Assembly: GCF_020523965.1 (NCBI RefSeq)
Contig: NZ_JAJAPX010000001.1
Span: 682,001 to 746,000, forward strand
Direction of reading: 5' to 3'
Source of the DNA: Neotamlana sargassicola
Lineage (GTDB): Bacteria > Bacteroidota > Bacteroidia > Flavobacteriales > Flavobacteriaceae
Length of the DNA stretch: 64,000 bases
Shown: positions 1 through 9,547 of the stretch, one piece after another
Layout: each line of letters opens with the position of its first letter
How positions within the stretch are numbered: position 1 is the first letter of the stretch
Notes under the pieces: model-generated
Databases searched by the model: none
The model's input: the letters and a program-made list of their open reading frames with translations, nothing else
What the model was told of the DNA's origin: nothing
Program-made: the position numbers and the translations under genes

Positions 1-501
1 TTGAATAGAAAGCTTTAATCTTTTAAGAAAAGATAACGTTTTAAATATGTAAAATATAACAAACAAATTTTCTATAATATTAAAAGGAATTTCAAGAACA
101 ATGTATAAGTTATGGTAAGTCGATAAATAATTTGTTGTTACAGCAATAGATAAGGGAATGTTCAATAGAATAAATACTATAAAAAAAGGAATTAAACTTT
201 TAATATATGGCTTTATGATAACCTCTTTTTTAAAAACTAAAGATTTTACTAAAAATAAAAATGAAGGCCCTAAAAGGTAGCCAACACCATGCCCAAAAAG
301 TATTGAAATTCCTGCTAATAACTTTATTTTATGTAAAAAGGCATAATAATATAAAAGGAAGAAAAACGCGTTTATAAAAAATATGGTTAATATTTTTTTT
401 GAAAAATGAACTTTAGATTTTAATAGAATTAAAATTAAAAATGCTAAAAAAGACATTCCAGCGATTAAAAAAAAATCGGTAAACATTTCCAAACTATCCA
501 T
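1..501 (-). CDS. N-terminal part of a membrane-sensor (probably AraC-type) regulator, cut by the window edge
   Basis: An open frame of 167 codons runs without a stop from an ATG at 501 to the left edge. An in-frame TAG lies at 556-558, so this ATG (or the one five codons on) is the likely start. The translation is strongly hydrophobic, with about five predicted membrane helices and the motif GHGVGYLLGPSFLFLVKS near residues 74-91. The phrase 'GPsfLFLvKS' after several helices is typical of the N-terminal membrane half of Bacteroidota regulators that end in an AraC-type DNA-binding domain. That C-terminal domain would lie outside the window, so the AraC assignment is inference. It could also be another multi-helix membrane protein. 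Confidence 0.55.
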   Translation of the reverse strand, partial: MDSLEMFTDFFLIAGMSFLAFLILILLKSKVHFSKKILTIFFINAFFFLLYYYAFLHKIKLLAGISILFGHGVGYLLGPSFLFLVKSLVFKKEVIIKPYIKSLIPFFIVFILLNIPLSIAVTTNYLSTYHNLYIVLEIPFNIIENLFVIFYIFKTLSFLKRLKLSIQ

Positions 502-565
502 GTTTCGAATATAGAAAGGATAAATATTGTCACCAAAAATTATCGTTGGAATGTCCTAAATAACT

Positions 566-2284
566 TTATTTTTTTAAAAATTTAAACGTGTTTTGATTGT
601 TTATAGAAAGAAAGTAAACCCCGCTATTTAAAGTGTTTAAATTTATTTTCTCTTTATTTTCTGTAACCCCACTTAAAATAGATTTCCCGTTTATATCAAA
701 AATTATGTAATTTAATTTCTCGTTAAGGTTATTTTTAGATACTATTAAATAATCACTTGTTGGATTAGGGTATATTTTAAAATTGGTTTGTAAAGTGTTT
801 GTTTTTGTGCTTAACACCGTGTTATTAGATAGCCTTAAAATATAATTATCTCTAAAACCTAAAGAGGTAATTGATATGTTTTCAGACGAGAACGGACTAA
901 TATTAACCGTTTCTTTAAACGAACCTCCTAAAATAATATTATCGTTATCATCTATAACTAATGATTGCGTGTCTACAGCATCTAAACCTCCAAATTGATG
1001 CGCAGATAAATAATCACCAGAGTCGTTCATAGCTATTAAAAAATTTTCTTGAGCATTTGTTGTTTGCTTAGTTAGGTTAAAACTGCCTACATTAAGGGTT
1101 TCACCAAAAAAGCCAGCAATGTGTAAAATGTTGTTAGAGTCTGTATCTACTGCAAAGCTATATACCGAGCTATTTGCACCATCTATTTCTTTTATCCATT
1201 TTACATTATTGTTATTAAAGTCTACTTTCGCAATGAATCCTTCATAATTATTATCTGAGTTTAAGTTAAATTCATTTGAAGATCCAATATTCGATGTTAG
1301 TATACCTCCATAATGCCCTGTTAGGTATACATAATTGTTCATACCTACAGCTAAAGACATACCAATGGCACTAGACTCAGCTTCTCCAATTTTAATAACA
1401 TTAATAAAATTACCATTAGTATCTAGTTTTAAAGCAAAAATAGCTTTGTACCCTTCTGTGGTATCTAAAATTACGGGACTTCCCATAAAAAACGGTTCGT
1501 AAAATGTAGCACTATCTCTGTATTGCCCGGTAATATAAATTTCGCCATTACTGGTTACCTCCATGTCAATAGAAATATCGGAGTCGGGTCCTCCTACACT
1601 ATACATCCAGCTATAATAGCCAGATGCATCAAACTTCATTATAAAAATATCATTACTACCTTTAGATGATATAAAATCTGTTCCAGCAGCATGATCTATT
1701 GATATGTTACCACTATAAAACCCAGTAACGTAAACATCTCCATTTATATCTGTTTCTACATCATAAATATTTTCAAAACTATTTTCGGTAGCTCCAAATG
1801 AAGTTGCCCAAATAAATTCGCCATTGCTATCAAGTTTTACAATAAACATTTCATAGCTGTTAGAGGTTAATATAAACTCTCCATTTCCTGGGTCTGCATC
1901 AAACTCACCAGCTTCAAAATAACCTGTTATAATTACATTTCCATTAGCATCTACTGCAACACTTCTAGGTATAACAGAATGGTAGTCGTTTATATCTCCA
2001 TCGTTAGGTTGTCCAAATGACTTAGCCCAAAGTATAGTGCCGTTAGTATCGGTTTTAGTAACAAAACCATTAAAGTAGCCTATACTGTTTAATGTTATCT
2101 CATCAAAATGCGATGTGTTTGCAAAATAACCTGTAGAATAAGTATTGCTGTTTGCATCTGTATCTACAGAAAGTATAACATCTTCTGATGTTCCTCCAAT
2201 TTGCTTAACCCAATCTATATTTTGGGAATGAGTAATGTGTGAGAAAGCTAGATAAATAAATAAGAAAGTAAAAGTTTTGTTCAT
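566..2284 (-). CDS. Secreted SBBP-type beta-propeller protein with T9SS type A sorting tail
   Basis: 572 residues. The N-terminus is a signal peptide (about residues 1-20, ending HSQ). The body is a series of roughly 50-residue repeats with the pattern 'DxNGNvyvTGyF...fdxxxLnsnG...FvxKxdxnGxxxWaksfGg', which is the SBBP seven-bladed-propeller type repeat. The last 75 residues carry the type A sorting tail: FKIYPNPTSDYLIV, then IIFDINGKSI, then LNSGVYFLSI and a terminal FKFLKK. Proteins with this tail cross the outer membrane through the type IX system and are usually attached to the surface. No catalytic domain is visible, so an adhesin or binding role is inference. The start codon directly precedes the signal peptide. 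Confidence 0.85.
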   Translation of the reverse strand: MNKTFTFLFIYLAFSHITHSQNIDWVKQIGGTSEDVILSVDTDANSNTYSTGYFANTSHFDEITLNSIGYFNGFVTKTDTNGTILWAKSFGQPNDGDINDYHSVIPRSVAVDANGNVIITGYFEAGEFDADPGNGEFILTSNSYEMFIVKLDSNGEFIWATSFGATENSFENIYDVETDINGDVYVTGFYSGNISIDHAAGTDFISSKGSNDIFIMKFDASGYYSWMYSVGGPDSDISIDMEVTSNGEIYITGQYRDSATFYEPFFMGSPVILDTTEGYKAIFALKLDTNGNFINVIKIGEAESSAIGMSLAVGMNNYVYLTGHYGGILTSNIGSSNEFNLNSDNNYEGFIAKVDFNNNNVKWIKEIDGANSSVYSFAVDTDSNNILHIAGFFGETLNVGSFNLTKQTTNAQENFLIAMNDSGDYLSAHQFGGLDAVDTQSLVIDDNDNIILGGSFKETVNISPFSSENISITSLGFRDNYILRLSNNTVLSTKTNTLQTNFKIYPNPTSDYLIVSKNNLNEKLNYIIFDINGKSILSGVTENKEKINLNTLNSGVYFLSINNQNTFKFLKK

Positions 2285-2468
2285 GCTGTCGTGTTATTAG
2301 TTACTATACAAGCAAAGAAATTAATTTCGCATAATAAAAGGTTCTTATTGGAAGCATTGATACTTTTTTATGCATTGTAATAGCGCTTTAAAAGAGAGAA
2401 TTATTAAGATTATATTTTTTGGCACGCGTTTTGAAATCTAACAAACAGAAACCATAAACTATTTGATT

Positions 2469-3413
2469 ATGAAAGCAATAAAATTACTTTTAAGTTTTTC
2501 CTTAATTTCAATGTTATTTACATCGTGTTATACCGAGGTAATTGTTGATGATTTTGACGACCGTCCAATTTCTGTAAACCAATTGTTAAACAGTTATGAG
2601 CTATGGTATGTAGATATTAATTCTACATTAGGTTATGGCGAAACTCCTTTTTTACAAAAAGCCTTCACTATTTCCTTTATAAATGGAGTTGTTTATGCGA
2701 ATAATAATATTGTAGGTTTAGGTAGTAGTGGAAACGGATATGGTATAGATGTGGGCACTTACGATGCATATAATATGATTTTAGATGTACAACACGATAT
2801 TGATGGTTTTGAAACTTTTGATGTATACCAAATAGATAACAATACTATTGAGTTGTACAACCCGCATAACGATACTTCATATTTTTTAGATGGATACCAA
2901 CGTAGTAATTTTGATTACGATTATGTGTTTTACGACAATATTCATTATTTCTTGCAAGAGTATGAAGCTTGGGAAAAAACATACACGAGTAATTTTGGAG
3001 CCATTAATGAATTTGATGCAGAAAATTATTTACAATTTTTAGCTGGTGGTAACGATTCGGAATTTAGAAGCTCTCAGGACGCCGCAGGAACAAGTCAAAA
3101 TAACTTGTATTGGGATTATACCGGTGTTTACGGTGTAGGAGATGTGTCTGGAGATTTTTACCTAAAAACTTTAACATTAGATTATGACTACCTAGGCAAT
3201 GAATATTTTGAATTGAGCGTTATTAATGACAGAAAGATTGAGCTATACCACCCTAATTCAGGTACAGTCTATGAGTTTGAAGGACGTGGATATATTCAAT
3301 ATTTAAAAACTGGAATTAAAAAAGACAGTTTAAAAAATCCAAATACCGATAAAAAACGTAAGTATAGAAAAGATAAAATAGATAACCCTAGAGAAAATAT
3401 AAGGGATATATAA
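2469..3413 (+). CDS. Hypothetical lipoprotein of a Flavobacteria family
   Basis: 314 residues counted from the ATG at 2469; an upstream in-frame TTG at 2463 would only add two residues before the signal peptide. The N-terminus is a lipoprotein signal with lipobox LFTSC, so Cys-20 is the probable lipidation site. The mature part is rich in Asp, Tyr and Asn and has two copies of a similar block: 'QLLNSYELWYVDIN...PFLQKAFTISF' near residue 20 and 'FLQEYEAWEKTYTSNFG...EN-YLQFL' near residue 160. This suggests an internal duplication. The C-terminus is a basic tail of Lys/Arg and Asp. Relatives are sometimes labelled nicotinic acid mononucleotide adenylyltransferase in databases, but no nucleotidyltransferase motif is present here, so I do not use that name. 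Confidence 0.7.
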   Translation: MKAIKLLLSFSLISMLFTSCYTEVIVDDFDDRPISVNQLLNSYELWYVDINSTLGYGETPFLQKAFTISFINGVVYANNNIVGLGSSGNGYGIDVGTYDAYNMILDVQHDIDGFETFDVYQIDNNTIELYNPHNDTSYFLDGYQRSNFDYDYVFYDNIHYFLQEYEAWEKTYTSNFGAINEFDAENYLQFLAGGNDSEFRSSQDAAGTSQNNLYWDYTGVYGVGDVSGDFYLKTLTLDYDYLGNEYFELSVINDRKIELYHPNSGTVYEFEGRGYIQYLKTGIKKDSLKNPNTDKKRKYRKDKIDNPRENIRDI

Positions 3414-3441
3414 AAATTTTGGTTGGTTATTTAGTTAAGAA

Positions 3442-3480
3442 GCCGTTTAAAACTCCTGTTTTAGGCGGTTTCTTTTATTT
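3442..3480 (+). terminator. Rho-independent terminator after the lipoprotein gene
   Basis: A 12-bp stem (3442-3453 with 3458-3469, including three G-T wobble pairs) closes a TCCT loop and is followed by a T-rich run. The rest of the gap up to 3729 shows no convincing gene; a 77-codon open frame across it has no start context or recognisable protein. Confidence 0.6.
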
Positions 3481-3729
3481 TATCAACTTTAAAAAGCATG
3501 AGTTCTTTAAATATAAAACCGTTTTGCCAAAACATTGGTTAGTATTTTTAAAAATGAATGAAGAAATTTCTCTTTGTAATGCTTACTTTTATTTAAACGT
3601 TTTGCTATATTTTGAACACGGCAGCTATATAACACAAAACAATATACCATAACTGCTTCAAGTTATGGTAAAATGTTACTTAAAGCCTTTTTAATCATCT
3701 TTTAAAAGCGGTTTTTAATAATTTTAAAA

Positions 3730-5784
3730 ATGAAATACCCACATACAGAAATTAAAAATATTACCGACACCTATTTTGGAGTTGAAGTTGAAGACCCATA
3801 CAGGTGGTTAGAAAATGATGTTAGCGCAGAAACAAAAGCTTGGGTTAAAGCTCAAAACGTAGTTACCAACTCATATTTAAATCAAATTCCGTATAAAAAT
3901 CAAATAAAAAAACGTTTAGAAACCCTTTGGAACTACGAAAAAATAAGCGCTCCGTTTAAAGAAGGCAATTACATATACTATTCTAAAAATAATGGTTTGC
4001 AAAACCAAGATGTTATTTATAGAACACTTGTTAATAGTGATAAAAGTGAAGTTTTTCTAGATCTAAATACTTTTTCTGGTGATGGAACCGTCTCTTTAGG
4101 AGCATTAAGTTTTTCCAAAAGTGGCAGCTATTTGGCATATACCGTTTCAATTGGCGGAAGCGATTGGCGTAAAGTTTACATAATGGATGTCGCCACTAAA
4201 ACCATTGTTGAAGACGCCTTGGTTAATGTAAAATTTTCACAACTGTCCTGGTTTAAAGACGAAGGCTTTTATTACTCAAGCTACCAAAAACCCGATGGCA
4301 GCGAACTTTCTGCAAAAACCGACCAGCATTTAGTGTTTTACCATAAATTAAATACATCACAACTAAACGACACACTAATTTATGGCGGAAAACCAGAAGA
4401 AAAACACCGCTACATTTATGCTAACGTTACAGAAGATAATCGATTTTTAGTATTAACACCAAGAGTTTCAACCTCGGGAAACAAGCTCCTTATTAAAAAT
4501 TTAACCGATGCTAACAGCACGTTTAAAACCATTTTAAATCATAGCGATTCCGATACGTACGTGCTCGAAAATAAAGCGGATAACCTCTTTTTGGTAACCA
4601 ATTTAAATGCACCAAATAAAAAAATAGTTTCGGTTAATTTTAATAACCCAGAACCTAAAAACTGGACAGATATTATACCAGAAACAAATCAAGTTTTAAC
4701 CATTGCTAAAAGTGGTGGGTTTTTGTTTGCTCATTATATGGTCGATGCCATTTCTAACATTAAACAATACAAATTTAATGGTGAGTTTGTTCGGGATATA
4801 AACTTACCTGGTTTAGGCTCTGCACATGGTTTTAGTAGTAAAAAAGATGAAAGTACCTGTTATTTTTCATTTTCAAATTATTACACACCAACAAGCATTT
4901 ATAAACTTAATACAGATACAGGAGCATATAAATTATATTGGCAACCTGCAGTCCATTTTAACACTGAAAATTACACTAGTAAACAAGATTTTTACACCTC
5001 GAAAGATGGAACTAAAATTCCCATAATTATCACCCATAAAAAAGGCATTAAGCTTAATAGCAAAAACCCAACAATTTTATATGGCTATGGTGGTTTTAAT
5101 ATTAGTTTAACTCCCAGTTTTAGTATTGCAAATGCCGTATGGTTAGAATTAGGTGGTATTTTGGCTGTTCCTAATATTCGAGGAGGAGGAGAATACGGTA
5201 AAGCTTGGCACGATGCAGGTACAAAAATGCAAAAACAAAATGTGTTCGATGATTTTATCGCTGCCGCGGAATACTTAATAGCTAACCAATATACTTCTTC
5301 AGAATATTTAGCCTTACGCGGTGGTTCTAACGGTGGTTTATTGGTTGGCGCAGTAATGACACAACGCCCAAATTTAGCAAAAGTAGTATTACCCGCTGTT
5401 GGCGTTTTAGATATGCTACGCTACCACACCTTTACTGCTGGTGCCGGTTGGGCTTATGATTATGGAACAGCAGAAGATAGTAAAGATATGTTCCAGTATT
5501 TAAAAAACTACTCGCCAGTCCACAACGTAAAACAAACCAAATATCCCGCGACTTTAATAACAACTGCCGATCATGATGATAGAGTTGTACCTGCGCACAG
5601 TTTTAAATTTGCAGCAGAACTGCAAAATAAGCATCAAGGTAAAAACCCCGTTTTAATTCGTATAGAAACCAATGCAGGCCACGGTGCTGGTACACCTGTA
5701 AGTAAAACTATTGAACAATATGCCGATGTTTTTGCATTTACGCTCTTTAACATGAACGTTAAAACTTTAAATCCCAAAAATTAA
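3730..5784 (+). CDS. Prolyl oligopeptidase family serine peptidase (S9A)
   Basis: 684 residues. The N-terminus MKYPHTEIKN...YFGVEVEDPYRWLEN is the conserved start of prolyl oligopeptidases. The middle forms the propeller domain, and the C-terminal alpha/beta hydrolase domain carries the triad: Ser-533 in GGSNGG, Asp-616 in DHDDRV and His-651 in GHGAG. Also conserved are 'YGYGGFNISLTPSF' and 'PNIRGGGEYGKAWH'. Enzymes of this family cut short peptides after proline. No signal peptide or lipobox is present, so this copy looks cytoplasmic, whereas many flavobacterial S9 peptidases are exported. It stands alone between two terminators. Confidence 0.93.
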   Translation: MKYPHTEIKNITDTYFGVEVEDPYRWLENDVSAETKAWVKAQNVVTNSYLNQIPYKNQIKKRLETLWNYEKISAPFKEGNYIYYSKNNGLQNQDVIYRTLVNSDKSEVFLDLNTFSGDGTVSLGALSFSKSGSYLAYTVSIGGSDWRKVYIMDVATKTIVEDALVNVKFSQLSWFKDEGFYYSSYQKPDGSELSAKTDQHLVFYHKLNTSQLNDTLIYGGKPEEKHRYIYANVTEDNRFLVLTPRVSTSGNKLLIKNLTDANSTFKTILNHSDSDTYVLENKADNLFLVTNLNAPNKKIVSVNFNNPEPKNWTDIIPETNQVLTIAKSGGFLFAHYMVDAISNIKQYKFNGEFVRDINLPGLGSAHGFSSKKDESTCYFSFSNYYTPTSIYKLNTDTGAYKLYWQPAVHFNTENYTSKQDFYTSKDGTKIPIIITHKKGIKLNSKNPTILYGYGGFNISLTPSFSIANAVWLELGGILAVPNIRGGGEYGKAWHDAGTKMQKQNVFDDFIAAAEYLIANQYTSSEYLALRGGSNGGLLVGAVMTQRPNLAKVVLPAVGVLDMLRYHTFTAGAGWAYDYGTAEDSKDMFQYLKNYSPVHNVKQTKYPATLITTADHDDRVVPAHSFKFAAELQNKHQGKNPVLIRIETNAGHGAGTPVSKTIEQYADVFAFTLFNMNVKTLNPKN

Positions 5785-5837
5785 ATTTATTTCTATATCG
5801 CTTTTAATTTAGAACGGAATTAATTCTATTTTTCAAA

Positions 5838-5868
5838 CCGCTCGAAATATTTTGAGCGCTTTTTTTAT
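5838..5868 (+). terminator. Terminator after the prolyl oligopeptidase gene
   Basis: CGCTC (5839-5843) pairs with GAGCG (5854-5858) around an AT-rich inner part (GAAATATTTT) that can extend the stem, followed by a run of seven T residues. The promoter of the next gene begins three bases further on. Confidence 0.65.
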
Positions 5869-5870
5869 GT

Positions 5871-5878
5871 TATTTTTG
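5871..5878 (+). promoter_or_regulatory. -7 promoter element TATTTTTG of the ABC ATPase gene
   Basis: Perfect match to the Bacteroidota -7 consensus TAnnTTTG, followed by C. It ends only five bases before the ATG at 5884, so transcription is expected to begin at or within a few bases of the start codon, giving a leaderless or almost leaderless message. Confidence 0.6.
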
Positions 5879-5883
5879 CAACT

Positions 5884-6789
5884 ATGCTAAACGTTAAAAA
5901 TCTTACTTTTTCCTATAATAAATCGCCTATATTAAAAAACATTTCTTTTAATGTTAAATCTGGTGAAAACCTTGCTATTATTGGTGAAAGTGGCTCCGGA
6001 AAAAGTACTTTACTCAACCTAATTTATGGTGAATTTGATTTAAATGAAGGAAAAATTTTCTGGAAAGACACCGAAATTTTAGGGCCAAAATACAACTTAG
6101 TTATTGGTTATGAATTCATGAAATACGTGCATCAAGAATTCGATTTAATGCCTTACATAACTGTTGCCGAAAATATTGGAAAACATTTATCACGCTTTTT
6201 TCCAGAAGAAAAAGAACAACGCACCCAAGAACTTATAAAAGTTGTAGAGCTTGAAGATTTTGCCAACGTAAAAGTTAAAACACTTTCAGGTGGGCAAAAA
6301 CAACGGGTAGCATTGGCTAGAGCCTTAGCAAAGCAACCAGAAATTATTTTATTAGACGAGCCCTTTAGCCACATTGATAATTTTAAAAAACAAAGTTTAC
6401 GTCGTAGCGTTTATAAATATCTAAAAGATAAAAACATCTCTTGTATTGTTGCGACACACGATAAAGACGACGTTTTAGGTTTTGCCGATACCATGATGGT
6501 TTTAAACAACAATGAAATTTTAGATACCGGAAAGCCTGAAACTTTATACAAACACCCAAAAACACCATTAATCGCTTCTTTTTTTGGCGAGTTTAATGTT
6601 ATAAATAATGAAATTATCTACGCCAATCAATTAAAAGTTGTTGAGCACTCTAATTTAAAAGCAAACGTTATTACTAGTTATTTTAAAGGGCATTATTATT
6701 TAATTGAAGCTGAATTAAACGGTGAAATTGTGTTTTTTGAGCATGAAAATTCTTTAAAATCAGAAACTAAAGTTAATTTAGAATATTAA
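5884..6789 (+). CDS. ABC transporter ATP-binding protein
   Basis: 301 residues. Walker A is GESGSGKST (about residues 35-43), the signature is LSGGQKQR (about 138-145), and Walker B is IILLDEPF (about 157-164) followed by an H-loop histidine in VATHDKDD. The first residues (MLNVKNLTFSY...ILKNISFNV) match the first strands of this fold, which fixes the start. After the ATPase domain comes a further stretch of about 75 residues of unknown role, possibly an OB-like regulatory extension as in importer ATPases. No permease or binding protein is adjacent, so the substrate cannot be told. Confidence 0.88.
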   Translation: MLNVKNLTFSYNKSPILKNISFNVKSGENLAIIGESGSGKSTLLNLIYGEFDLNEGKIFWKDTEILGPKYNLVIGYEFMKYVHQEFDLMPYITVAENIGKHLSRFFPEEKEQRTQELIKVVELEDFANVKVKTLSGGQKQRVALARALAKQPEIILLDEPFSHIDNFKKQSLRRSVYKYLKDKNISCIVATHDKDDVLGFADTMMVLNNNEILDTGKPETLYKHPKTPLIASFFGEFNVINNEIIYANQLKVVEHSNLKANVITSYFKGHYYLIEAELNGEIVFFEHENSLKSETKVNLEY

Positions 6790-6825
6790 ACATAAGCTCC
6801 TAGTTTTTCTAAAACAATAAATCTA

Positions 6826-7284
6826 TTAAATAACTTCAATAATCTTAAACTTCATTTCTCTAAAAACCACTTTATCACCAACCGATTTTCCTAACAGCAA
6901 TTGACCAATTGGTGTACTAGCAGAAATAGCGTAAAATATTCCACTTTCAACTTTAAGCTCACCTGCACTAATACTAATAAAATAGTTAGATTTTGTTGTA
7001 AATACCACACTACCTAAACCAACATTTTTAGAAAAAGATTCTGGATTAATTTTAGAAAGAACTTGTTTAGTTTTTTCAATTTCTGCTAATTGATGCCCTG
7101 CTTTTTCACGCTCAAGTTGCACCATAGCTCTTCCGGTTTCATGCTTATCGCCTGCACTACTTTTGGTTTCACTTTGTAAGCTTTGTTTTAAGTCGTTTAT
7201 AACTGCTAAAACACTTTTTAATCGTGTTTCTAAACTAGCTTTGCAAAGCTCCAGCAATTGTGCTTTAATTTTTAAGTTTTCCAT
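6826..7284 (-). CDS. GreA/GreB-like C-terminal domain protein
   Basis: 152 residues. The N-terminal half is helical and charged, with the conserved block SSAGDKHETGRAMVQLE near residues 42-58; the C-terminal half (VGLGSVVFTTKSNYFISIS...AISASTPIGQLLLGKSVGD) resembles the FKBP-like C-terminal domain of Gre transcript-cleavage factors. A role at RNA polymerase is therefore possible but unproven. Relatives are often mislabelled 3-oxoacyl-ACP synthase, for which there is no support in the sequence. The gene overlaps the end of mtgA by 20 bases on the same strand, so the two are probably co-translated. Confidence 0.65.
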   Translation of the reverse strand: MENLKIKAQLLELCKASLETRLKSVLAVINDLKQSLQSETKSSAGDKHETGRAMVQLEREKAGHQLAEIEKTKQVLSKINPESFSKNVGLGSVVFTTKSNYFISISAGELKVESGIFYAISASTPIGQLLLGKSVGDKVVFREMKFKIIEVI

Positions 7285-7966
7285 GCTCTTTTTTTGGGAA
7301 ATTTAACGGCCCGTAAAATCCCATTTGCTTAATAATCCACTTTTTTCTGCCCGATATATAATTTGTTGCTGGTTGCGCTTTGTACTGCCTTGGGTTTGGT
7401 AATATAGCTGCAATTGCGGCTGCTTGACTTACGGTTAAATGTTTTGCTGATGTACCAAACCAATATTTTGATGCCGCCTCTGCTCCGTAAACCCCATTTC
7501 CCATTTCAATGCTATTTAAATACACTTCCAAAATGCGTTGTTTGTTCCAAAATCTTTCAATTAAAAAGGTAAAATACATTTCTAAACCTTTACGCAACCA
7601 ACTTCTGTTTGGCCATAAAAACACATTTTTTGCGGTTTGCTGGCTAATGGTACTTGCGCCTTTTATGCGTTTTGCTGTTTTATTGTTTTGGTACGCTTTC
7701 TCGATAGCATCTAAATCAAAGCCATTATGGCTTAAAAACTTTTGGTCTTCGCTACAAATTACGGCTTTTTGTAAGTGAATAGAAATATCATTAATATTTA
7801 CCCATTTATGCTGAAACTGTGAAGTTGATTGTGTTTTTTCAAAATAGCGAATTGCCATTAATGGCGTATAATACACAGGAGTATAACGATACATTACAAC
7901 CCATAAAATTGATATAATAACAAGCCAAAAACAACTTTTTAGTATAAAACGAAATAGTTTTTTCAT
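7265..7966 (-). CDS. mtgA: Monofunctional biosynthetic peptidoglycan transglycosylase
   Basis: 233 residues, the usual length for MtgA. One N-terminal membrane helix (about residues 8-27) anchors a GT51 domain facing the periplasm. The catalytic motif is CSEDQKFLSHNGFD with Glu-73, followed by the family motifs KGASTISQQTAKN, RKGLEMYFTFLIE and the YLNSIEMGNGVYGAEAAS block. There is no transpeptidase domain. It polymerises lipid II into glycan strands. The downstream Gre-like gene overlaps its 3' end. Confidence 0.95.
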   Translation of the reverse strand: MKKLFRFILKSCFWLVIISILWVVMYRYTPVYYTPLMAIRYFEKTQSTSQFQHKWVNINDISIHLQKAVICSEDQKFLSHNGFDLDAIEKAYQNNKTAKRIKGASTISQQTAKNVFLWPNRSWLRKGLEMYFTFLIERFWNKQRILEVYLNSIEMGNGVYGAEAASKYWFGTSAKHLTVSQAAAIAAILPNPRQYKAQPATNYISGRKKWIIKQMGFYGPLNFPKKEHGKLKN

Positions 7967-8039
7967 TTAAAAAATTAAGGACATTTTATATACCATTTAA
8001 TAAGCTGTAAAGATACTTATTTTAACAGGACGTTGCTTT

Positions 8040-8135
8040 GTGTTAAGGATAGAAACGGCATCCTTTTTTTGAGGCACGAATAAAAAAGATATAGTGGATA
8101 GCCTGACTTTTGCCCATAAAAGGCAAAAGTAACAC
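8040..8135 (+). repeat. Structured intergenic element, copy A
   Basis: A closing stem GTGTTA (8040-8045) with TAACAC (8130-8135) encloses the conserved string AAGGAT-A-GAA, a T-tract/A-tract hairpin (about 8061-8090) and a second perfect 9-bp hairpin (8106-8114 with 8122-8130). Copy B at 32013-32093 shares the layout and the strings GGAT-GA and GA-AGCC-G-C but has GCGCTA/TAGCGC as its closing stem. Elements of this general look are common in Bacteroidota intergenic regions. Function is unknown to me; here it lies antisense to both neighbours. Confidence 0.5.
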
Positions 8136-8142
8136 CATAAAA

Positions 8143-8169
8143 AAACTCCGAAAATTAATTCCGGAGTTT
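8143..8169 (-). terminator. Terminator after accC
   Basis: On the minus strand AAACTCCG pairs with CGGAGTTT across a 10-12 base AT loop, followed by TTTTT. It lies eight bases past the accC stop. Confidence 0.75.
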
Positions 8170-8177
8170 CTGTTTAT

Positions 8178-9530
8178 TTATTCTTCAACTTTTTTTTCCA
8201 TTACAAAGTCTTCCATGAATTTTGTGGTATAATTACCAGCAACATAATCTGGATGATCCATTAATTGCCTGTGGAATGGTATCGTTGTTTTTATGCCTTC
8301 TATTACAAACTCGTCTAAGGCGCGTTTCATTTTATTTATTGCTTCTTCTCTTGTTTGCGCTGTTGTAATTAGCTTTGCAATCATAGAGTCGTAGTTTGGT
8401 GGAATGGCGTAACCCGCATAAACGTGCGTATCTAAACGTACACCATGACCTCCTGGAGCGTGTAATGTTGTTATAACTCCTGGTGATGGTCTAAAATCAT
8501 TATACGGATCTTCTGCATTAATACGACATTCTATAGAGTGAAGCTTTGGTGTATAGTTTTTTCCTGAAATTGGCACACCTGCAGCTACAAGAATTTGTTC
8601 ACGAATTAAATCGAAATCTATAACTTGTTCTGTTATTGGATGCTCTACTTGAATACGTGTATTCATTTCCATGAAATAAAAATTACGGTGTTTATCTACC
8701 AAGAACTCAACTGTCCCTGCTCCTTCGTAATTAATATATTCTGCGGCACGTACACCTGCTTCTCCCATTTTTTGGCGTAACTCATCGGTCATGAAAGGCG
8801 ATGGTACTTCTTCTGTTAATTTTTGATGACGACGTTGTACCGAACAATCTCTTTCTGATAAATGGCATGCTTTACCACGAGAATCTCCAACAACTTGTAT
8901 TTCGATATGGCGAGGCTCTTCAATAAGCTTTTCCATATACATATCGTCGTTACCAAAGGCAGCTTTACTTTCTTGTCGTGCAGAATCCCAAGCAGCTTTT
9001 AAATCTTCTGGTTTCCATACAGCTCGCATACCTTTACCTCCACCACCGGCAGAAGCTTTTAACATAACTGGGTAACCTGTTTCAACTGCTATTTTTTCAC
9101 ACTCTTCAAAAGTTGTTATAACACCGTCGCTACCTGGTACACATGGTACTCCTGCAGCTTTCATGGTAGCTTTAGCGTTAGCTTTATCTCCCATTTTATC
9201 AATCATCTCTGGAGATGCACCAATAAATTTTATACCGTGTTCTTCACAAATTTTTGAAAATTTCGCGTTTTCTGATAAGAATCCGTATCCTGGATGAATG
9301 GCATCGGCGTTTGTAATTTCGGCTGCAGCAATAATGTTAGACATTTTTAAGTAAGACTCGCTACTTGGTGCTGGCCCTATACATACGGCTTCGTCGGCAA
9401 ATTTTACATGTAAGCTTTCTTCATCTACTTTAGAATAAACCGCAACGGTTTTTATTCCCATTTCCTTACAAGTACGTATAACACGTAGTGCTATTTCACC
9501 TCTGTTTGCTATTAATATTTTTTTAAACAT
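8178..9530 (-). CDS. accC: Acetyl-CoA carboxylase, biotin carboxylase subunit
   Basis: 450 residues, full length for AccC. The N-terminal biotin-carboxylase fold begins [20 protein letters not shown]; the ATP-grasp glycine-rich loop GGGGKG is at 162-167; the metal and active-site region reads [14 protein letters not shown]; and the C-terminal domain has the usual RINAEDP and [12 protein letters not shown] motifs. It carboxylates the biotin on AccB in the first step of fatty acid synthesis. It is the last gene of fabH-accB-accC. The carboxyltransferase genes are not in the window. Confidence 0.97.
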   Translation of the reverse strand: MFKKILIANRGEIALRVIRTCKEMGIKTVAVYSKVDEESLHVKFADEAVCIGPAPSSESYLKMSNIIAAAEITNADAIHPGYGFLSENAKFSKICEEHGIKFIGASPEMIDKMGDKANAKATMKAAGVPCVPGSDGVITTFEECEKIAVETGYPVMLKASAGGGGKGMRAVWKPEDLKAAWDSARQESKAAFGNDDMYMEKLIEEPRHIEIQVVGDSRGKACHLSERDCSVQRRHQKLTEEVPSPFMTDELRQKMGEAGVRAAEYINYEGAGTVEFLVDKHRNFYFMEMNTRIQVEHPITEQVIDFDLIREQILVAAGVPISGKNYTPKLHSIECRINAEDPYNDFRPSPGVITTLHAPGGHGVRLDTHVYAGYAIPPNYDSMIAKLITTAQTREEAINKMKRALDEFVIEGIKTTIPFHRQLMDHPDYVAGNYTTKFMEDFVMEKKVEE

Positions 9531-9547
9531 AACTTATAATAAATTAT

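Noticed and set aside
2469-3413. Naming the lipoprotein nicotinic acid mononucleotide adenylyltransferase
   Set aside because: No HxGH-type nucleotidyltransferase motif; it is an exported lipoprotein.
3419-3652. 77-codon open frame between the lipoprotein and prolyl oligopeptidase genes
   Set aside because: It runs through a terminator, has no recognisable protein features and low-complexity composition.
6826-7284. Naming the 152-residue protein 3-oxoacyl-ACP synthase
   Set aside because: No thiolase fold or Cys-His-Asn residues; the C-terminal half looks like a Gre-factor domain.
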